Notes: generated from the sequence alone by a model not told the origin. A DNA stretch of 64,000 nucleotides from Palsa-744 sp963734225 (GCA_963734225.1 CAVTGI010000014.1:248001-312000); one strand, 5' to 3'. Positions 43,886 to 54,836 are shown, counted from the stretch's first letter. Made by a program: numbers and translations.

Positions 43886-44021
43886 GGGTTTGCCGGATGA
43901 ATGGTCGTGATCTGACGTTCGATGGCGGTGGTCTGCGTGCCGGTAGCACGTGGGCCGACGACGGCGAGCGTCAGGCGCGAGCAGGCGACGGGACACGCCA
44001 TCGAATTTTCGACTCAGGACA

Positions 44022-44023
<2 letters not shown>
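43860..44023. repeat. 164-bp palindrome-ended element between fic and ftsH
   Basis: Perfect 22-bp inverted arms at 43860-43881 (starting AGTGTCCTGAGTCG) and 44002-44023 (ending CGACTCAGGACACT). Inside, CTGACGTTCG and CGAGCGTCAG pair around a central CGTGC-CGGTA-GCACG hairpin. The left arm encodes the C-terminus of Fic; the right arm overlaps the ftsH TAG stop by two bases. Length and central hairpin match the 166-bp elements. Confidence 0.8.
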
Positions 44024-46001
<1,978 letters not shown>

Positions 46002-46194
46002 AGCGAGAACCTGGGAGTCCGGGGGCCGGCTTTTGTGGTGGTCACGTGGTGGTCACCCGGTCCACTAGCGTACCATGGACCTTCTGGGCGCCCGTCGCTT
46101 GCGCAACGCGTGCGCGATCGCGCACGGGCATGGACATGAGGCCTTCCACAGGCTCCCCATCGGCCGCGGCAGCGGTCGCCCTGAGGACCGACCC

Positions 46195-46743
46195 TCAGCT
46201 CTCCAGCACGGCCACGAAGGGCAGGTTGCGGTGTCGCTCGGCGTAGTCCAGGCCATAGCCGACAACGAAGCGGTCGGGTATCTCAAAGCCGACGTAGCGG
46301 GCGGGCAGGTCCACCTTGCGCCGCTCGGGCTTGGTCAACAGCGCGCACACCTCCAGCGTGCGCGGGTTGCGCGAGCCAAGGTTGCGCAGCAGGTACTGCA
46401 AGGTCAGGCCGGAGTCGACGATGTCCTCGACGATCAGCACGTCGCGGCCTTCGATAGCCACGTCGAGGTCCTTGAGGATGCGCACGACCCCCGAGGAGTC
46501 CGTGGCCGAGCCGTAGGAGGCAACCGCCATGAAGTCAACCTCGACGGGTATGTCGATGAAGCGCATGAGGTCTGACAAGAAGAACACGGCGCCCTTAAGC
46601 ACACCGACCAGCAGCAGCGAGCGGTCGGCGTAGTCGCGCGAGATCTGCTCGCCGAGCTCAGCCACACGGCGCTGCAGGTCCTCGGCCGTGACGAGCACCT
46701 CTCCCAGCTCAGGCTCGCTTGCGGCGCGCGCGATTGTGGCCAC
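46195..46743 (-). CDS. hpt: Hypoxanthine phosphoribosyltransferase
   Basis: A 182-aa purine-salvage enzyme making IMP/GMP from hypoxanthine/guanine and PRPP. The PRPP loop is VLIVEDIVDSGLTLQYLL; LLVGVLKGAVFFLSDL, VDFMAVASYGSATDSSG and FVVGYGLDYAERHRNLP are family motifs. It lies between tilS and ftsH as in Bacillus. A short CTGAGG/CCTCAG hairpin overlaps its stop codon. Confidence 0.95.
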   Translation of the reverse strand: MATIARAASEPELGEVLVTAEDLQRRVAELGEQISRDYADRSLLLVGVLKGAVFFLSDLMRFIDIPVEVDFMAVASYGSATDSSGVVRILKDLDVAIEGRDVLIVEDIVDSGLTLQYLLRNLGSRNPRTLEVCALLTKPERRKVDLPARYVGFEIPDRFVVGYGLDYAERHRNLPFVAVLES

Positions 46744-46813
46744 CTCCGGCAGTGTAGAGGTCAGGGCCCACGGCCCGATAGATGGTGGGTTGAGGTGGCC
46801 GGGTCGTGGGCCC

Positions 46814-47839
46814 TCAGTCGCGCGGCGGCAGTCTGATCATGGTCAGCCGACCGCGCTCGATGACCGCGCTGGCGCGGCCGCCGATGTGCAGCTCGGCGCG
46901 CCCGCCGCGGCCGTCCAGCGCGAGGATCTCCTGCACGCGATCACCGGCCTGGGGGACGTAGGACCCGGTGGCGTCCTCGGCCAGGCGCACGACGACCATG
47001 CGCGCAAGCGCGCCCGGCAGCTCGCGCAGGCGTGCGATCTCGATCCCCACCCGCCCGGCCAACTCCTGGTCGACGAGCGCGTCGAGCAGTTGTGTCTCCT
47101 CGCGCAGCAGCGCTGCGGTGCGCAGCACGTTGTCCTCGGCGGCGGGGTGCACGGCGCGCAGCGCTCCCACCAGCCGGTGGCGCACACGCGCGCGCGCGTA
47201 ACGCTCGTCCTGGTTGCTGTCGTCCTCGCACCAGCGCAGGTCCCGTGCCCGGCAGTAGGCGGCCGTCTGCTCGCGCGTGACCGCCAGCAGCGGGCGGATC
47301 AGGCGGCCCTCGCTGGCGACCATACCCAGCAGGGCGCGCCGTCCTGGCGAGGCGGCGAGGCGGTAGAGGATCGTCTCGACCTGGTCTGAGGCGGTATGGC
47401 CGGTCGCGATCAGCGCGTCGCGCTCCCGCGCCAGGCGGGCGGCCTCGCGGTAGCGCACCTCCCGCGCCCACGCCTGCACGTTGCCGACGTTAACCGTGCC
47501 GGAGGCGTCCTCGCCGGAGGCGTTCTCATGATCGACCGACCGACCGCTCGAGGAGTGGCCCTCGTGCACGACCTCCAGCGCCACGCCGAGCGCTCGGCAC
47601 AGCTCCCGACAATGGCGCTCCTCGGCGTCGGCTGCCGGACGCAGCCCGTAGTTGACGTGCAGTGCGCCCACCTGCGCCGCTCCGCGCAGCGCGATCGCAA
47701 CGTCGAGCAGGCACACCGAGTCGCGGCCTCCGGAGAGCATCGCGATGACGGGCCTGTCGCGTGTGAACAGCCCGCTGGCGCGTGCTTGCTCGCGAACGTG
47801 TTCAACGACATCCACGCCCTGCTGTCCGGCGGTCTCCAT
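46814..47839 (-). CDS. tilS: tRNA(Ile)-lysidine synthase
   Basis: A 341-aa enzyme that converts C34 of tRNA-Ile(CAU) to lysidine. The PP-loop is AMLSGGRDSVCLLDVAIA (SGGRDS at about 36-41). LHVNYGLRPAADAEERHC, ATGHTASDQVETILYRLA and CEDDSNQDERYARARVRHRL are typical. The length is at the short end of the family, lacking a full C-terminal domain. It heads the tilS-hpt-ftsH group. Confidence 0.95.
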   Translation of the reverse strand: METAGQQGVDVVEHVREQARASGLFTRDRPVIAMLSGGRDSVCLLDVAIALRGAAQVGALHVNYGLRPAADAEERHCRELCRALGVALEVVHEGHSSSGRSVDHENASGEDASGTVNVGNVQAWAREVRYREAARLARERDALIATGHTASDQVETILYRLAASPGRRALLGMVASEGRLIRPLLAVTREQTAAYCRARDLRWCEDDSNQDERYARARVRHRLVGALRAVHPAAEDNVLRTAALLREETQLLDALVDQELAGRVGIEIARLRELPGALARMVVVRLAEDATGSYVPQAGDRVQEILALDGRGGRAELHIGGRASAVIERGRLTMIRLPPRD

Positions 47840-47842
47840 GCG

Positions 47843-49066
47843 CTAACCCCCGGCGGCGGATGCGACGAACAGCTCGGTGGGCTCGGAGAAGCCCTTCAGG
47901 CGGACCTCGCCGATACGCGCGAAGGCCAGCCCGTCAAGCTCGGCGGCCGCGTCGACAACCGCGCGCGTGACGAGCACCTCTCCCCCGGCCGCCCGCGCGA
48001 CCACGCGCGCGGCCAGGTTGACGTCGCTGCCGTAGTAGTCGCCGTCACGATAGAGCGCCTCGCCGTAGTGGATGCCGATCCGCGGCTGCGGGTCGCCCGA
48101 CGCCACGCTGCCCTGCAGCGACACGGCCCAGCTGGTCAGCGCGACTGCGTCGGGGCCGACGACCATCACCTCGTCGCCCAGCGTCTTGATCACGCGGGCC
48201 TCCAGCGGCAGGCTCTGCTCGACGGCCTCCACGAAACGCTCGACCGTGCCAACCGCCACCTCGTCGCCGCGCTCGACCGTCAGGCGCGAGTACCCGGCCA
48301 GGTCGGCGAACGCGATGGCCACACGCAGGCGCCCCTCGGCCAGCGCCTCCTGGTCGAGGTCGCTCTCCATGTGGCCGATCATGTCCTGCTCGACGAAGTG
48401 CGCCAGGAAGCGGCCATGTAGGTAGTTCATGAACGGCGAGGCGAACGGCAGCACCTCGCTGGTCAGACCCTCCATCTCCTGCGCTATCTCCTCGCTGGGC
48501 GCGCCTTTGCGCATCAGCGGCTCGTGTACGTAGATATGGATCAGGCGCACCTCCGCGTCGGCGATCTGGGCGAGCACCTGCCCATACACGCGCATCAGCT
48601 GCAGGAACGCACCGACGGGCAGGCCCGCGTCGAGCACCGCGGCCGCGTAGCGCATCATCGTCAGGTCTTCCTCGGAGAAGGCATCCAACGCGAGCGCGCC
48701 CAGGCCCATGGTGGTGTAGATGCGCTCGATCAGCCCGCGGTCCACGCCGCTCTCGCGGGCGACCTCGGCCAGCGTGTAGCGGCCCTCCGAACCGCTCAGC
48801 AGGTTCTCCAGCGGACCCACCGCCAGCTGCCCGCGGTCGGTGGCCCGCTTGATCTGCTCCAGCGGATGCCCGCGCGCGCGTAGGCGCGCGACGACGCGCA
48901 CATAGGCTGCGCTGGCGGGCGTCCAGCGCCCATCGTGTCCCGGCACCAGGCCGAGCGCCACCCAGCGCCTGACAGTGGCCGGTGACACGCCTGCGCGCGC
49001 GGCGACCTGTGCGAGCGTCAGCTCGCCCGCGCCGTCGAGCTGATCGAGTTGCTCAGTCTCGGCCAC
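47843..49066 (-). CDS. MerR-type HTH / class III adenylate cyclase fusion
   Basis: A 407-aa cytosolic protein. Residues about 14-80 resemble a MerR helix-turn-helix (LTLAQVAARAGVSPATVRRW), and a second MerR-like unit follows (YTLAEVARESGVDRGLIERI). After a helical linker, residues about 245-400 form a class III nucleotide cyclase with metal ligands in AFADLAGYSRL and TLGDEVMVV, and the catalytic Asn/Arg in DVNLAARVVARA. The substrate-selecting region VIKTLGDE fits an adenylate cyclase. It may link cAMP synthesis to DNA binding or small-molecule sensing. It lies 4 bp upstream of tilS in the same direction. Confidence 0.88.
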   Translation of the reverse strand: MAETEQLDQLDGAGELTLAQVAARAGVSPATVRRWVALGLVPGHDGRWTPASAAYVRVVARLRARGHPLEQIKRATDRGQLAVGPLENLLSGSEGRYTLAEVARESGVDRGLIERIYTTMGLGALALDAFSEEDLTMMRYAAAVLDAGLPVGAFLQLMRVYGQVLAQIADAEVRLIHIYVHEPLMRKGAPSEEIAQEMEGLTSEVLPFASPFMNYLHGRFLAHFVEQDMIGHMESDLDQEALAEGRLRVAIAFADLAGYSRLTVERGDEVAVGTVERFVEAVEQSLPLEARVIKTLGDEVMVVGPDAVALTSWAVSLQGSVASGDPQPRIGIHYGEALYRDGDYYGSDVNLAARVVARAAGGEVLVTRAVVDAAAELDGLAFARIGEVRLKGFSEPTELFVASAAGG

Positions 49067-49208
49067 TCAGGCGCGCGGCGACGGGCAGGGCGGGTCGGGA
49101 TCCCATGCCAAGCAGTCTACGGGCCGTCCCCCCACGCCCGGGGCCGATGCCGTTTACTTCACTACAGGACAGGCTGACCCGCTCGAGCAAATCGACAGGA
49201 GGGCTGCG

Positions 49209-50030
49209 GTGCGCGTCGACAACGAAGGTGTAGGCATCGAGTACGAGGTGACGGGCGACGGCGACGGACGACCGGTGGTGCTGTTGCACGGCTTCCCCGA
49301 CTCGGGGCGGCTGTGGCGCAACCAGGTGCCAGCGCTCGCGCAGGCCGGCTTTCGGGTGATCGTCCCGGACCTGCGCGGCTACGGTCACTCCGACAAGCCG
49401 CCCGAGGCGCAGGCCTATGCGCTGAATGTGCTCGTCGGCGACGTCCTGGCGGTGATGGGAGACGCGGGCGTCGAGCGAGCCCATGTGGTCGGACACGACT
49501 GGGGCGCGGCGCTCGCCTGGGCCTTCGCCACGTTCGCCGGCGATCGGGTCGACCATCTGGTGGCGATGTCGGTGGGGCACCCGGCGACGTTCCGGACAGA
49601 CGGCTTCGTGCAGCACGAAAAGTCGTGGTACATGCTGCTGTTCCAGTTCGCAGGGGTGGCCGAGCAGTGGCTGTCGCAGAACGACTGGGCCAACTTCCGC
49701 GCGTGGGGACACCACCCCGACACCGACGCGGTGATCGCCGAGCTGCAGGACAACGGCTCGCTCACCCCGGGTCTGAGCTGGTACCGCGCGAACGTGCCGC
49801 CGGAGTCCTACCTGCTGTCGGGCTTGCAGCTGCCGCCCGTTCAGGCGCCCACGATGGGGCTGTGGAGCTCGGGCGACTTCGCGTTGACCGAGGGGCAGAT
49901 GACCAGGTCGGCCGGCGCCGTGGCGGGCCCATGGCGCTACGAGCGCATCGACGGCCCCGGACATTGGATGCAGCTGGAGGCGCCCGACGCGGTCAACCGT
50001 CTGCTCATCGACTTCCTGCCGGCGGCGTGA
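49209..50030 (+). CDS. Alpha/beta hydrolase, epoxide-hydrolase-like
   Basis: A 273-aa alpha/beta-hydrolase. The oxyanion motif is LLHGFPDSGRLWRNQ, and the nucleophile elbow VVGHDWGAALAW has Asp as the nucleophile, as in epoxide hydrolases and haloalkane dehalogenases. The catalytic histidine is in IDGPGHWMQLEAP. The GTG start follows AGGAGGGCTGCG. It is the first of a rightward group and lies 16 bp before an FAD oxidoreductase, so the two may act on the same compound. Confidence 0.9.
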   Translation: MRVDNEGVGIEYEVTGDGDGRPVVLLHGFPDSGRLWRNQVPALAQAGFRVIVPDLRGYGHSDKPPEAQAYALNVLVGDVLAVMGDAGVERAHVVGHDWGAALAWAFATFAGDRVDHLVAMSVGHPATFRTDGFVQHEKSWYMLLFQFAGVAEQWLSQNDWANFRAWGHHPDTDAVIAELQDNGSLTPGLSWYRANVPPESYLLSGLQLPPVQAPTMGLWSSGDFALTEGQMTRSAGAVAGPWRYERIDGPGHWMQLEAPDAVNRLLIDFLPAA

Positions 50031-50046
50031 AAGGAGCCTGAGCGAG

Positions 50047-51462
50047 ATGGCCAAGATCGTGATGTTGGGAGCGGGCCCGTCGGGTCTGGCGGCCAGTCTG
50101 CTGCTGGCGCGAGACGGTCACGAGGTGACGGTGCTCGAGCGCGATGCCGACCCGGTGCCCGAGTCGGGCGCGCAGGCCTGGGAGCAGTGGTCGCGCGACG
50201 GCGTGACGCAGTTCCGCCAGGCCCACCTGCTGGCCGCAGGGGGGTGCGCCGTCCTGCGGGAGGCCCTCCCGGACGTATACGAAGCGCTGCTGTCGGCCGG
50301 CGCCCGGCGCTTTGACCCGCTTGCGTCGATGCCCCCGACGCTGGCCGATTTCCAGGCCCGCCCCGACGATGAGCGATTCGCGACGTTCACGGCCCGTCGT
50401 CCGGTCATCGAGCAGGCGCTTGCCCGGCCCGCGCAGTCAGAGCCCGGCATGCAGGTGCGCCGCGGGGTGGCCGTGCAGGAGCTGACACTGGCAACAGCCG
50501 CAGACGGCGCTGCGCACGTCACAGGCGTACGCACCGACGGCGGCGAGACGCTGAGCGCCGACCTGGTGGTGGACGCGATGGGCAGGCGCTCGCAGCTGCC
50601 GCGTTGGTTGGGCAGCGCCGGCGTCGGACAGATACCCGAGGAGTCAGAGGACTCCGGCTTCATCTACTACACCCGCTACTTCCGCTCGACCGACGGCTCG
50701 ACGCCGCCACAGTATGGGCCACCGTTGGCGCCGATCGGAACGTTCTCCATCCTCACGTTGCCGGCCGACAACGACACATGGTCGGTGACCACTTACGTCT
50801 CCGCCGGCGATCAGGCGCTCAAGCGGATGCGCGACGCCGACGCATGGACCGCGGTCGTGCGCGCATGCCCTGCCCAGGCGCACTGGCTGGAGGGAGAGCC
50901 GATCAGCGACGTGATGGCGATGGGCGGGGTGGTCGACCGCCACCGGAGCCTGTGCGCGCAAGGGCGCCCGCTGCTCACCGGCATCGCGCTGTTGGGCGAT
51001 GCCTGGGCATGCACGAATCCCTCGCTCGGCCGCGGGGTGACGCTCGGGCTGCTGCACGCGCGGTGCCTGAGTGACACCGTCAAGGCGCACCTCGATGACG
51101 ACCCGGCCGAGTTTGCGCTGGCCTGGGACGCGATCACCGAGCAGAAGCTCATGCCCTGGTATCGCGAGACCGTGGCCGAGGACCGCGAGCGGCTGCGCGA
51201 GATCGAGGCGCTGCGCCAAGGCGTCGAGCCCGGTCCGCCCAGCGAGCACTCGGCGGCCCTGCGCGCGGCGCTACAGACGGCGATGCTGCACGATGCCGAC
51301 CTGTTCAGGGCCTTCCTCGAATCGCGCACGTGCCTGACGCCGCTAGGCGAGATCCTCGCGCGGGATGGCGTAGCCGAGCACATCCAGGCGCTGGCCGACG
51401 AGCACGAGCCGCTGGTGATACCCGGCCCCAGCCGCGAGCAGTTGCTGGCGCTACTCGCCTGA
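50047..51462 (+). CDS. FAD-dependent oxidoreductase (flavin monooxygenase-like)
   Basis: A 471-aa protein with an N-terminal FAD-binding Rossmann motif (IVMLGAGPSGLAASLLLARD, then VLERDADP), LVVDAMGRRSQLPRWL and the second FAD motif LLGDAWACTNPSLGRGVTLG. These resemble PHBH-type or geranylgeranyl-reductase-type flavoproteins, but the substrate is unknown. It probably shares an operon with the upstream hydrolase (16-bp gap). Confidence 0.85.
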   Translation: MAKIVMLGAGPSGLAASLLLARDGHEVTVLERDADPVPESGAQAWEQWSRDGVTQFRQAHLLAAGGCAVLREALPDVYEALLSAGARRFDPLASMPPTLADFQARPDDERFATFTARRPVIEQALARPAQSEPGMQVRRGVAVQELTLATAADGAAHVTGVRTDGGETLSADLVVDAMGRRSQLPRWLGSAGVGQIPEESEDSGFIYYTRYFRSTDGSTPPQYGPPLAPIGTFSILTLPADNDTWSVTTYVSAGDQALKRMRDADAWTAVVRACPAQAHWLEGEPISDVMAMGGVVDRHRSLCAQGRPLLTGIALLGDAWACTNPSLGRGVTLGLLHARCLSDTVKAHLDDDPAEFALAWDAITEQKLMPWYRETVAEDRERLREIEALRQGVEPGPPSEHSAALRAALQTAMLHDADLFRAFLESRTCLTPLGEILARDGVAEHIQALADEHEPLVIPGPSREQLLALLA

Positions 51463-51486
51463 ACGGCGCCCGCGACAGTCGCGCCG

Positions 51487-52182
51487 ATGTCCGAGCCCGC
51501 TGCGATCCACCTGCACCCGACCGCGCCGCTGGCCGAGCGGGTGCTTTTGCCTGGCGACCCCGGGCGCGCGCTCGCTCTCGCCCAGACGCTGCTGGCAGAC
51601 CCGAAGATGTTCAACCACCACCGCGGCCTGTGGGGCTACACCGGCGCGGCACCCGACGGACAGCCGCTGACGATCCAGGCGACCGGCATGGGCGGCCCGT
51701 CGGCCGCGATCGTGCTCACCGAGCTGATCGCCCTGGGCGCTGGCCGCGCGATCCGGGTGGGCACGTGCGGCGCGCTGTCGCCCGGACTGTCGCTGGGCGA
51801 CCTGGTGATCGCCCGCGAGACAATCTGCGCCGACGGCACCTCGCGGGCGCTCGGCGCTGGTGAGCGCGTCAGCGCGGACGCGTCGCTGACGCAGGCGCTC
51901 GCCCGTCACGCGCCCGGGGCTCACGCGGGTGCGATCGTGAGCGTTGACCTGTTCTATGACGATGACGGTCGGCGCCCGGACAGCGCGGGAGCGCTAGCAA
52001 TCGAGATGGAGGCGGCGGCGCTGTTCGCGGTCGGGGCGAGCGCGAACGTACCCGTGGCCTGCATGCTGGCCGTGTCTGACACCTTCGATGCGCGCGGTGA
52101 GCGCACACGCATCGACGACCACGCGCTGCTGGCGGCCGCCGAGAGGATGGGCGCGGCGGCGATCGCCGCGCTGAGCGAATAG
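51487..52182 (+). CDS. Purine-nucleoside/uridine phosphorylase family protein
   Basis: A 231-aa phosphorylase of the PNP_UDP_1 (DeoD/Udp) family that cleaves nucleosides with phosphate in salvage. The start LLPGDPGRALALAQTLL, the phosphate-site IRVGTCGALSPGLSLGDLVI and AIEMEAAALFAVGASANVPV with AVSDTFDARGE are characteristic. Base specificity cannot be read reliably. It converges on the Lys-rich protein gene, with a hairpin exactly between the stops. Confidence 0.9.
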   Translation: MSEPAAIHLHPTAPLAERVLLPGDPGRALALAQTLLADPKMFNHHRGLWGYTGAAPDGQPLTIQATGMGGPSAAIVLTELIALGAGRAIRVGTCGALSPGLSLGDLVIARETICADGTSRALGAGERVSADASLTQALARHAPGAHAGAIVSVDLFYDDDGRRPDSAGALAIEMEAAALFAVGASANVPVACMLAVSDTFDARGERTRIDDHALLAAAERMGAAAIAALSE

Positions 52183-52202
52183 CGCCGGAGGCGTGGGGCG
52201 CT
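52181..52202. terminator. Bidirectional hairpin exactly between convergent stop codons
   Basis: AGCGCC begins inside the TAG stop of the phosphorylase gene and GGCGCT ends on the first base of the TCA (TGA) stop of the leftward gene, with a 10-nt loop. It would form a stem at the end of both transcripts. Confidence 0.55.
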
Positions 52203-52705
52203 CAGGCGCTTTTGCGACTGCGCGCGGCCGGCGGTTTCCTACGCGCGGCCGGTTTGCTGCGGGCAGCCGGCGGTTTCGTGCGCGCGGCCGGTTTGCTGCG
52301 GGCAGCCGGTGGCCTGGCGGCGGGCGCATCGTCGAGGCGCAGCAGCAGCGCGTCCAGTTGCGCCTCGATAGCCGACAGGCGCCTGTCGATATCCGATCGA
52401 TCGACGCTGGGCGCGAACGCGCGGTCTAGGCGCCCGACGCCGTCCTCGATCCCCTCCAGCCGCTGGGAGAGCGAGCGCAGCCGCCGGGTGAGCCGTTCGA
52501 TGTCGGTGGCCGAGGGCAGGTTGAGCGCCCCCATGGCCACCTCCTGGGCCTGAGTGGCCTTCTCGCGCGCGTCGAACGCCCGGCCGATGGCGCCGGTGAG
52601 CAGCGGGTTGTCGAGCAGGTCCGACAGCGCCCGGCCGAGGCGGTCTTCGGTGTGACCGCCCAGTCGGTCGCGCAGGCTCTTTGCGGCGTTGCTCGCGTCG
52701 GACAT
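52202..52705 (-). CDS. Helical protein with Lys/Arg-Pro-Ala repeat tail
   Basis: A 167-aa protein. The N-terminal 120 residues are helical and coiled-coil prone (LTRRLRSLSQRLEGIEDGV, DIDRRLSAIEAQLDALLLRL) and resemble phasin-like or polyhydroxyalkanoate-associated proteins. The last 40 residues are repeats of a PPAARSKPAARxK type, like the C-terminus of histone H1-like or HU-type DNA-binding proteins. The DNA there is an imperfect tandem repeat. Nucleic-acid or granule binding is inferred from composition only. Confidence 0.7.
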   Translation of the reverse strand: MSDASNAAKSLRDRLGGHTEDRLGRALSDLLDNPLLTGAIGRAFDAREKATQAQEVAMGALNLPSATDIERLTRRLRSLSQRLEGIEDGVGRLDRAFAPSVDRSDIDRRLSAIEAQLDALLLRLDDAPAARPPAARSKPAARTKPPAARSKPAARRKPPAARSRKSA

Positions 52706-52729
52706 CTACAGGAAGGATACGGTGCAGCG

Positions 52730-53644
52730 GTGCCTGCGCGGCTGTTCATCTTCATCCAGATGGAGTTTCCGTGGGCGCTGGGCCCGGCGGACGGTCGCTA
52801 CCTGCTGCGCCGGGCCTCCGACGGCGAGCCCGAGCGCGTGGTCGTCCTCGGCACCTTGGGAGCCGCAAGTGCGACGAAGCGACGCGGCGGGAGGACAGAA
52901 CGTGGAAGGGCGCTGCTGGGCGCGCGCTCGCTCGGCCCACCGGCCACGCCCGAGCCGGCTGCGGTGCAGACGACCAGGGTGACGATCATCGACCCGGTGC
53001 CGCTGTCGGCGGATCACCAGGCACGGGCATGGCTAGACGAGCTGGACCGCGAGCGCGACGTTCAGGCGGCAACGAGGGTGGTCAACCGCGTGCTGCACTT
53101 CCAGCGCGTCGCCTCGGCGAACCCGTATGTGCATGAGATCTCGCCGGCGCAGGCGCTGGTGATCAGGGCGGGCTGGGGCGAGGGCGAGCAGGTGGCAGAC
53201 GGGCGCTGGCTGCATGCGCGCGAGCTGGCCTGGGACGCCTCGGGCCGGCGACTTTTGCAGCTGCGACGCGGCGGGCGCGCGGAGCGCTCGGCGGCGCTGC
53301 GCCCGCAGGAGCGCCTGGCGAGGCTGATGGGAGCGCAGGCCACGATCCTGCTGTGCGAGGAGCTCGCGCTGCGCGCGCGACTGGACCTGGAGCAGGAGCG
53401 CCCGGCGCACGCCGTGCTGGAGCTCGACCGTGCCTACGCGTTGGCGTTGGGCGAGCTGCGCGCCGAGCAGCGCCAGGATCTCGCGATTCGCGTGGCCGAG
53501 CTCGAGCAGTTGCGCACCGGGGTGACCGAGCAGGCGCAGGCGGTGCTGGCGCGCAGCGGGGAGCCCGTCGACGAGGAGATCCTGACCCACGCGTTGGAGC
53601 GCCTGCAGGCGGCGTTGCGGGCGCGCACGGCGACGGGCGTGTGA
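52730..53644 (+). CDS. Hypothetical protein, Arg/Ala-rich
   Basis: A 304-aa protein of no family I recognise. The N-terminal part (FIFIQMEFPWALGPADGRYL) looks globular and the C-terminal third is helical (RLDLEQERPAHAVLELDRAY, then QRQDLAIRVAELEQLRTGV). A stretch around residues 45-70 is basic and low-complexity. A GTG at 52730 is preceded by AGGAAGGA; an ATG at 52760 is an alternative. Divergent from the Lys-rich protein gene. Confidence 0.6.
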   Translation: MPARLFIFIQMEFPWALGPADGRYLLRRASDGEPERVVVLGTLGAASATKRRGGRTERGRALLGARSLGPPATPEPAAVQTTRVTIIDPVPLSADHQARAWLDELDRERDVQAATRVVNRVLHFQRVASANPYVHEISPAQALVIRAGWGEGEQVADGRWLHARELAWDASGRRLLQLRRGGRAERSAALRPQERLARLMGAQATILLCEELALRARLDLEQERPAHAVLELDRAYALALGELRAEQRQDLAIRVAELEQLRTGVTEQAQAVLARSGEPVDEEILTHALERLQAALRARTATGV

Positions 53645-53699
53645 GGCGACCTCACCGCGGCAGGCGGACCTGACGGCGAGCGTTAACCTGCAGGGCGAT

Positions 53700-54836
53700 A
53701 TGGCGATGGACCCGACCACGACGGCGATAGGGACGTGGAGCGGCGGGCGCTTCATGCACTTCGGCGAGCCGCTGGACGACGAGCGCCTGGCGGCCCTGCT
53801 GCGCCCCGGCGACGGCATCGACACGGTGATCACGGCGGATGTGTACGGAGCAGGCGAAGCGGACCTGGCGCTGGGCCGGGCGTTGCGGGGGATCGAGCGC
53901 GAGCGCTACTGCCTGGTGGGCGCGATCGGCCACGACTTCTATACGGGCGAGCGCGACGGCGCCAAGGGCTTTCCTCGCTTCACCGACCCGCAGCTGCGCT
54001 CGCAGGAGGGATACGCGGACTACATCCGCATGGCCACCGAGCGCAGCCTGCAGCGCTGCGGGGCCGATCGTTTCGACCTGCTGCTGCTGCACAACCCGGA
54101 CCGCACCGGCTATTCCAGTGCTGCGGTGTGGGATGCGCTGAACGCGGTGCGCGAGGACGGCCTGACGCGCGCGCTGGGCGTGGCGCCGGGCCCCGCCAAC
54201 GGCTTCACGCTTGACTTGATCGACTGCTTGGAGCGCTTCTCGGAGCTGATCGACTGGGCGATGATCATCCTCAACCCGCTGGAGCCGTGGCCGGGCGAGC
54301 TGGTGCTCGGGGCCGCCGAGGCCCACGGGGTGAGCCTGATCACGCGCGTGGTCGACTACGGCGGCCTGTTCCACGACGACGTCGCGCCCGGCCATGAGTT
54401 CGCGGCGTATGACCATCGCAAGTTTCGCCCGCAGGGCTGGGTGCAGGCGGGCCGGGAGAAGCTCGAGCTGCTGCGCCCCTACGCCCAGCGCCACGACCTG
54501 AGCATGCTGCAGCTCGCGTGCGCATGGAACCTGGCCCAGCCGGCGGTGCGCTGCGTGGCGCCCACGCTGATCCAGGAGTCCGGCCCCGACGCGCGGCCGG
54601 TGGAGGACAAGCGCGCGGAGCTGGCAGCGCTGGACGGCGGCGCGCGCCTGAGCACGGCGGAGGTAGCCGAGATCAGGGCGATCGGCGAGAACGCCGGCTG
54701 CATGACGTTGAAGGGGGCCAGTGTCGAACACGAGGGTCCCGCGCTGGCCGATCGCTGGGGACTGGACGAGGAGCTGTCCGCGGTGGCCGGGCGCTGGGGC
54801 ATCGACCCTGCCGCGCAGCTGGTCGCTGCGGGCTGA
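53700..54836 (+). CDS. Aldo/keto reductase-like protein with altered active site
   Basis: A 378-aa protein of the aldo/keto reductase superfamily. The Asp-Tyr pair is in VITADVYGAGEADLALGRAL and the His in FDLLLLHNPDRTGY, as in the AKR tetrad. The position that usually holds the catalytic lysine (I-x-T-K) reads YCLVGAIGHDF here, with no Lys. It may therefore be a non-redox or changed-mechanism member. The C-terminal part (MLQLACAWNLAQPAVRCVA) is typical. A methyltransferase gene follows after 26 bp. Confidence 0.78.
   Translation: MAMDPTTTAIGTWSGGRFMHFGEPLDDERLAALLRPGDGIDTVITADVYGAGEADLALGRALRGIERERYCLVGAIGHDFYTGERDGAKGFPRFTDPQLRSQEGYADYIRMATERSLQRCGADRFDLLLLHNPDRTGYSSAAVWDALNAVREDGLTRALGVAPGPANGFTLDLIDCLERFSELIDWAMIILNPLEPWPGELVLGAAEAHGVSLITRVVDYGGLFHDDVAPGHEFAAYDHRKFRPQGWVQAGREKLELLRPYAQRHDLSMLQLACAWNLAQPAVRCVAPTLIQESGPDARPVEDKRAELAALDGGARLSTAEVAEIRAIGENAGCMTLKGASVEHEGPALADRWGLDEELSAVAGRWGIDPAAQLVAAG

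Noticed and set aside
46043..46065. Two adjacent copies of GTGGTGGTCAC before ftsH
   Set aside because: A short 11-bp doubling in a GC-rich promoter region; too little to claim an operator.
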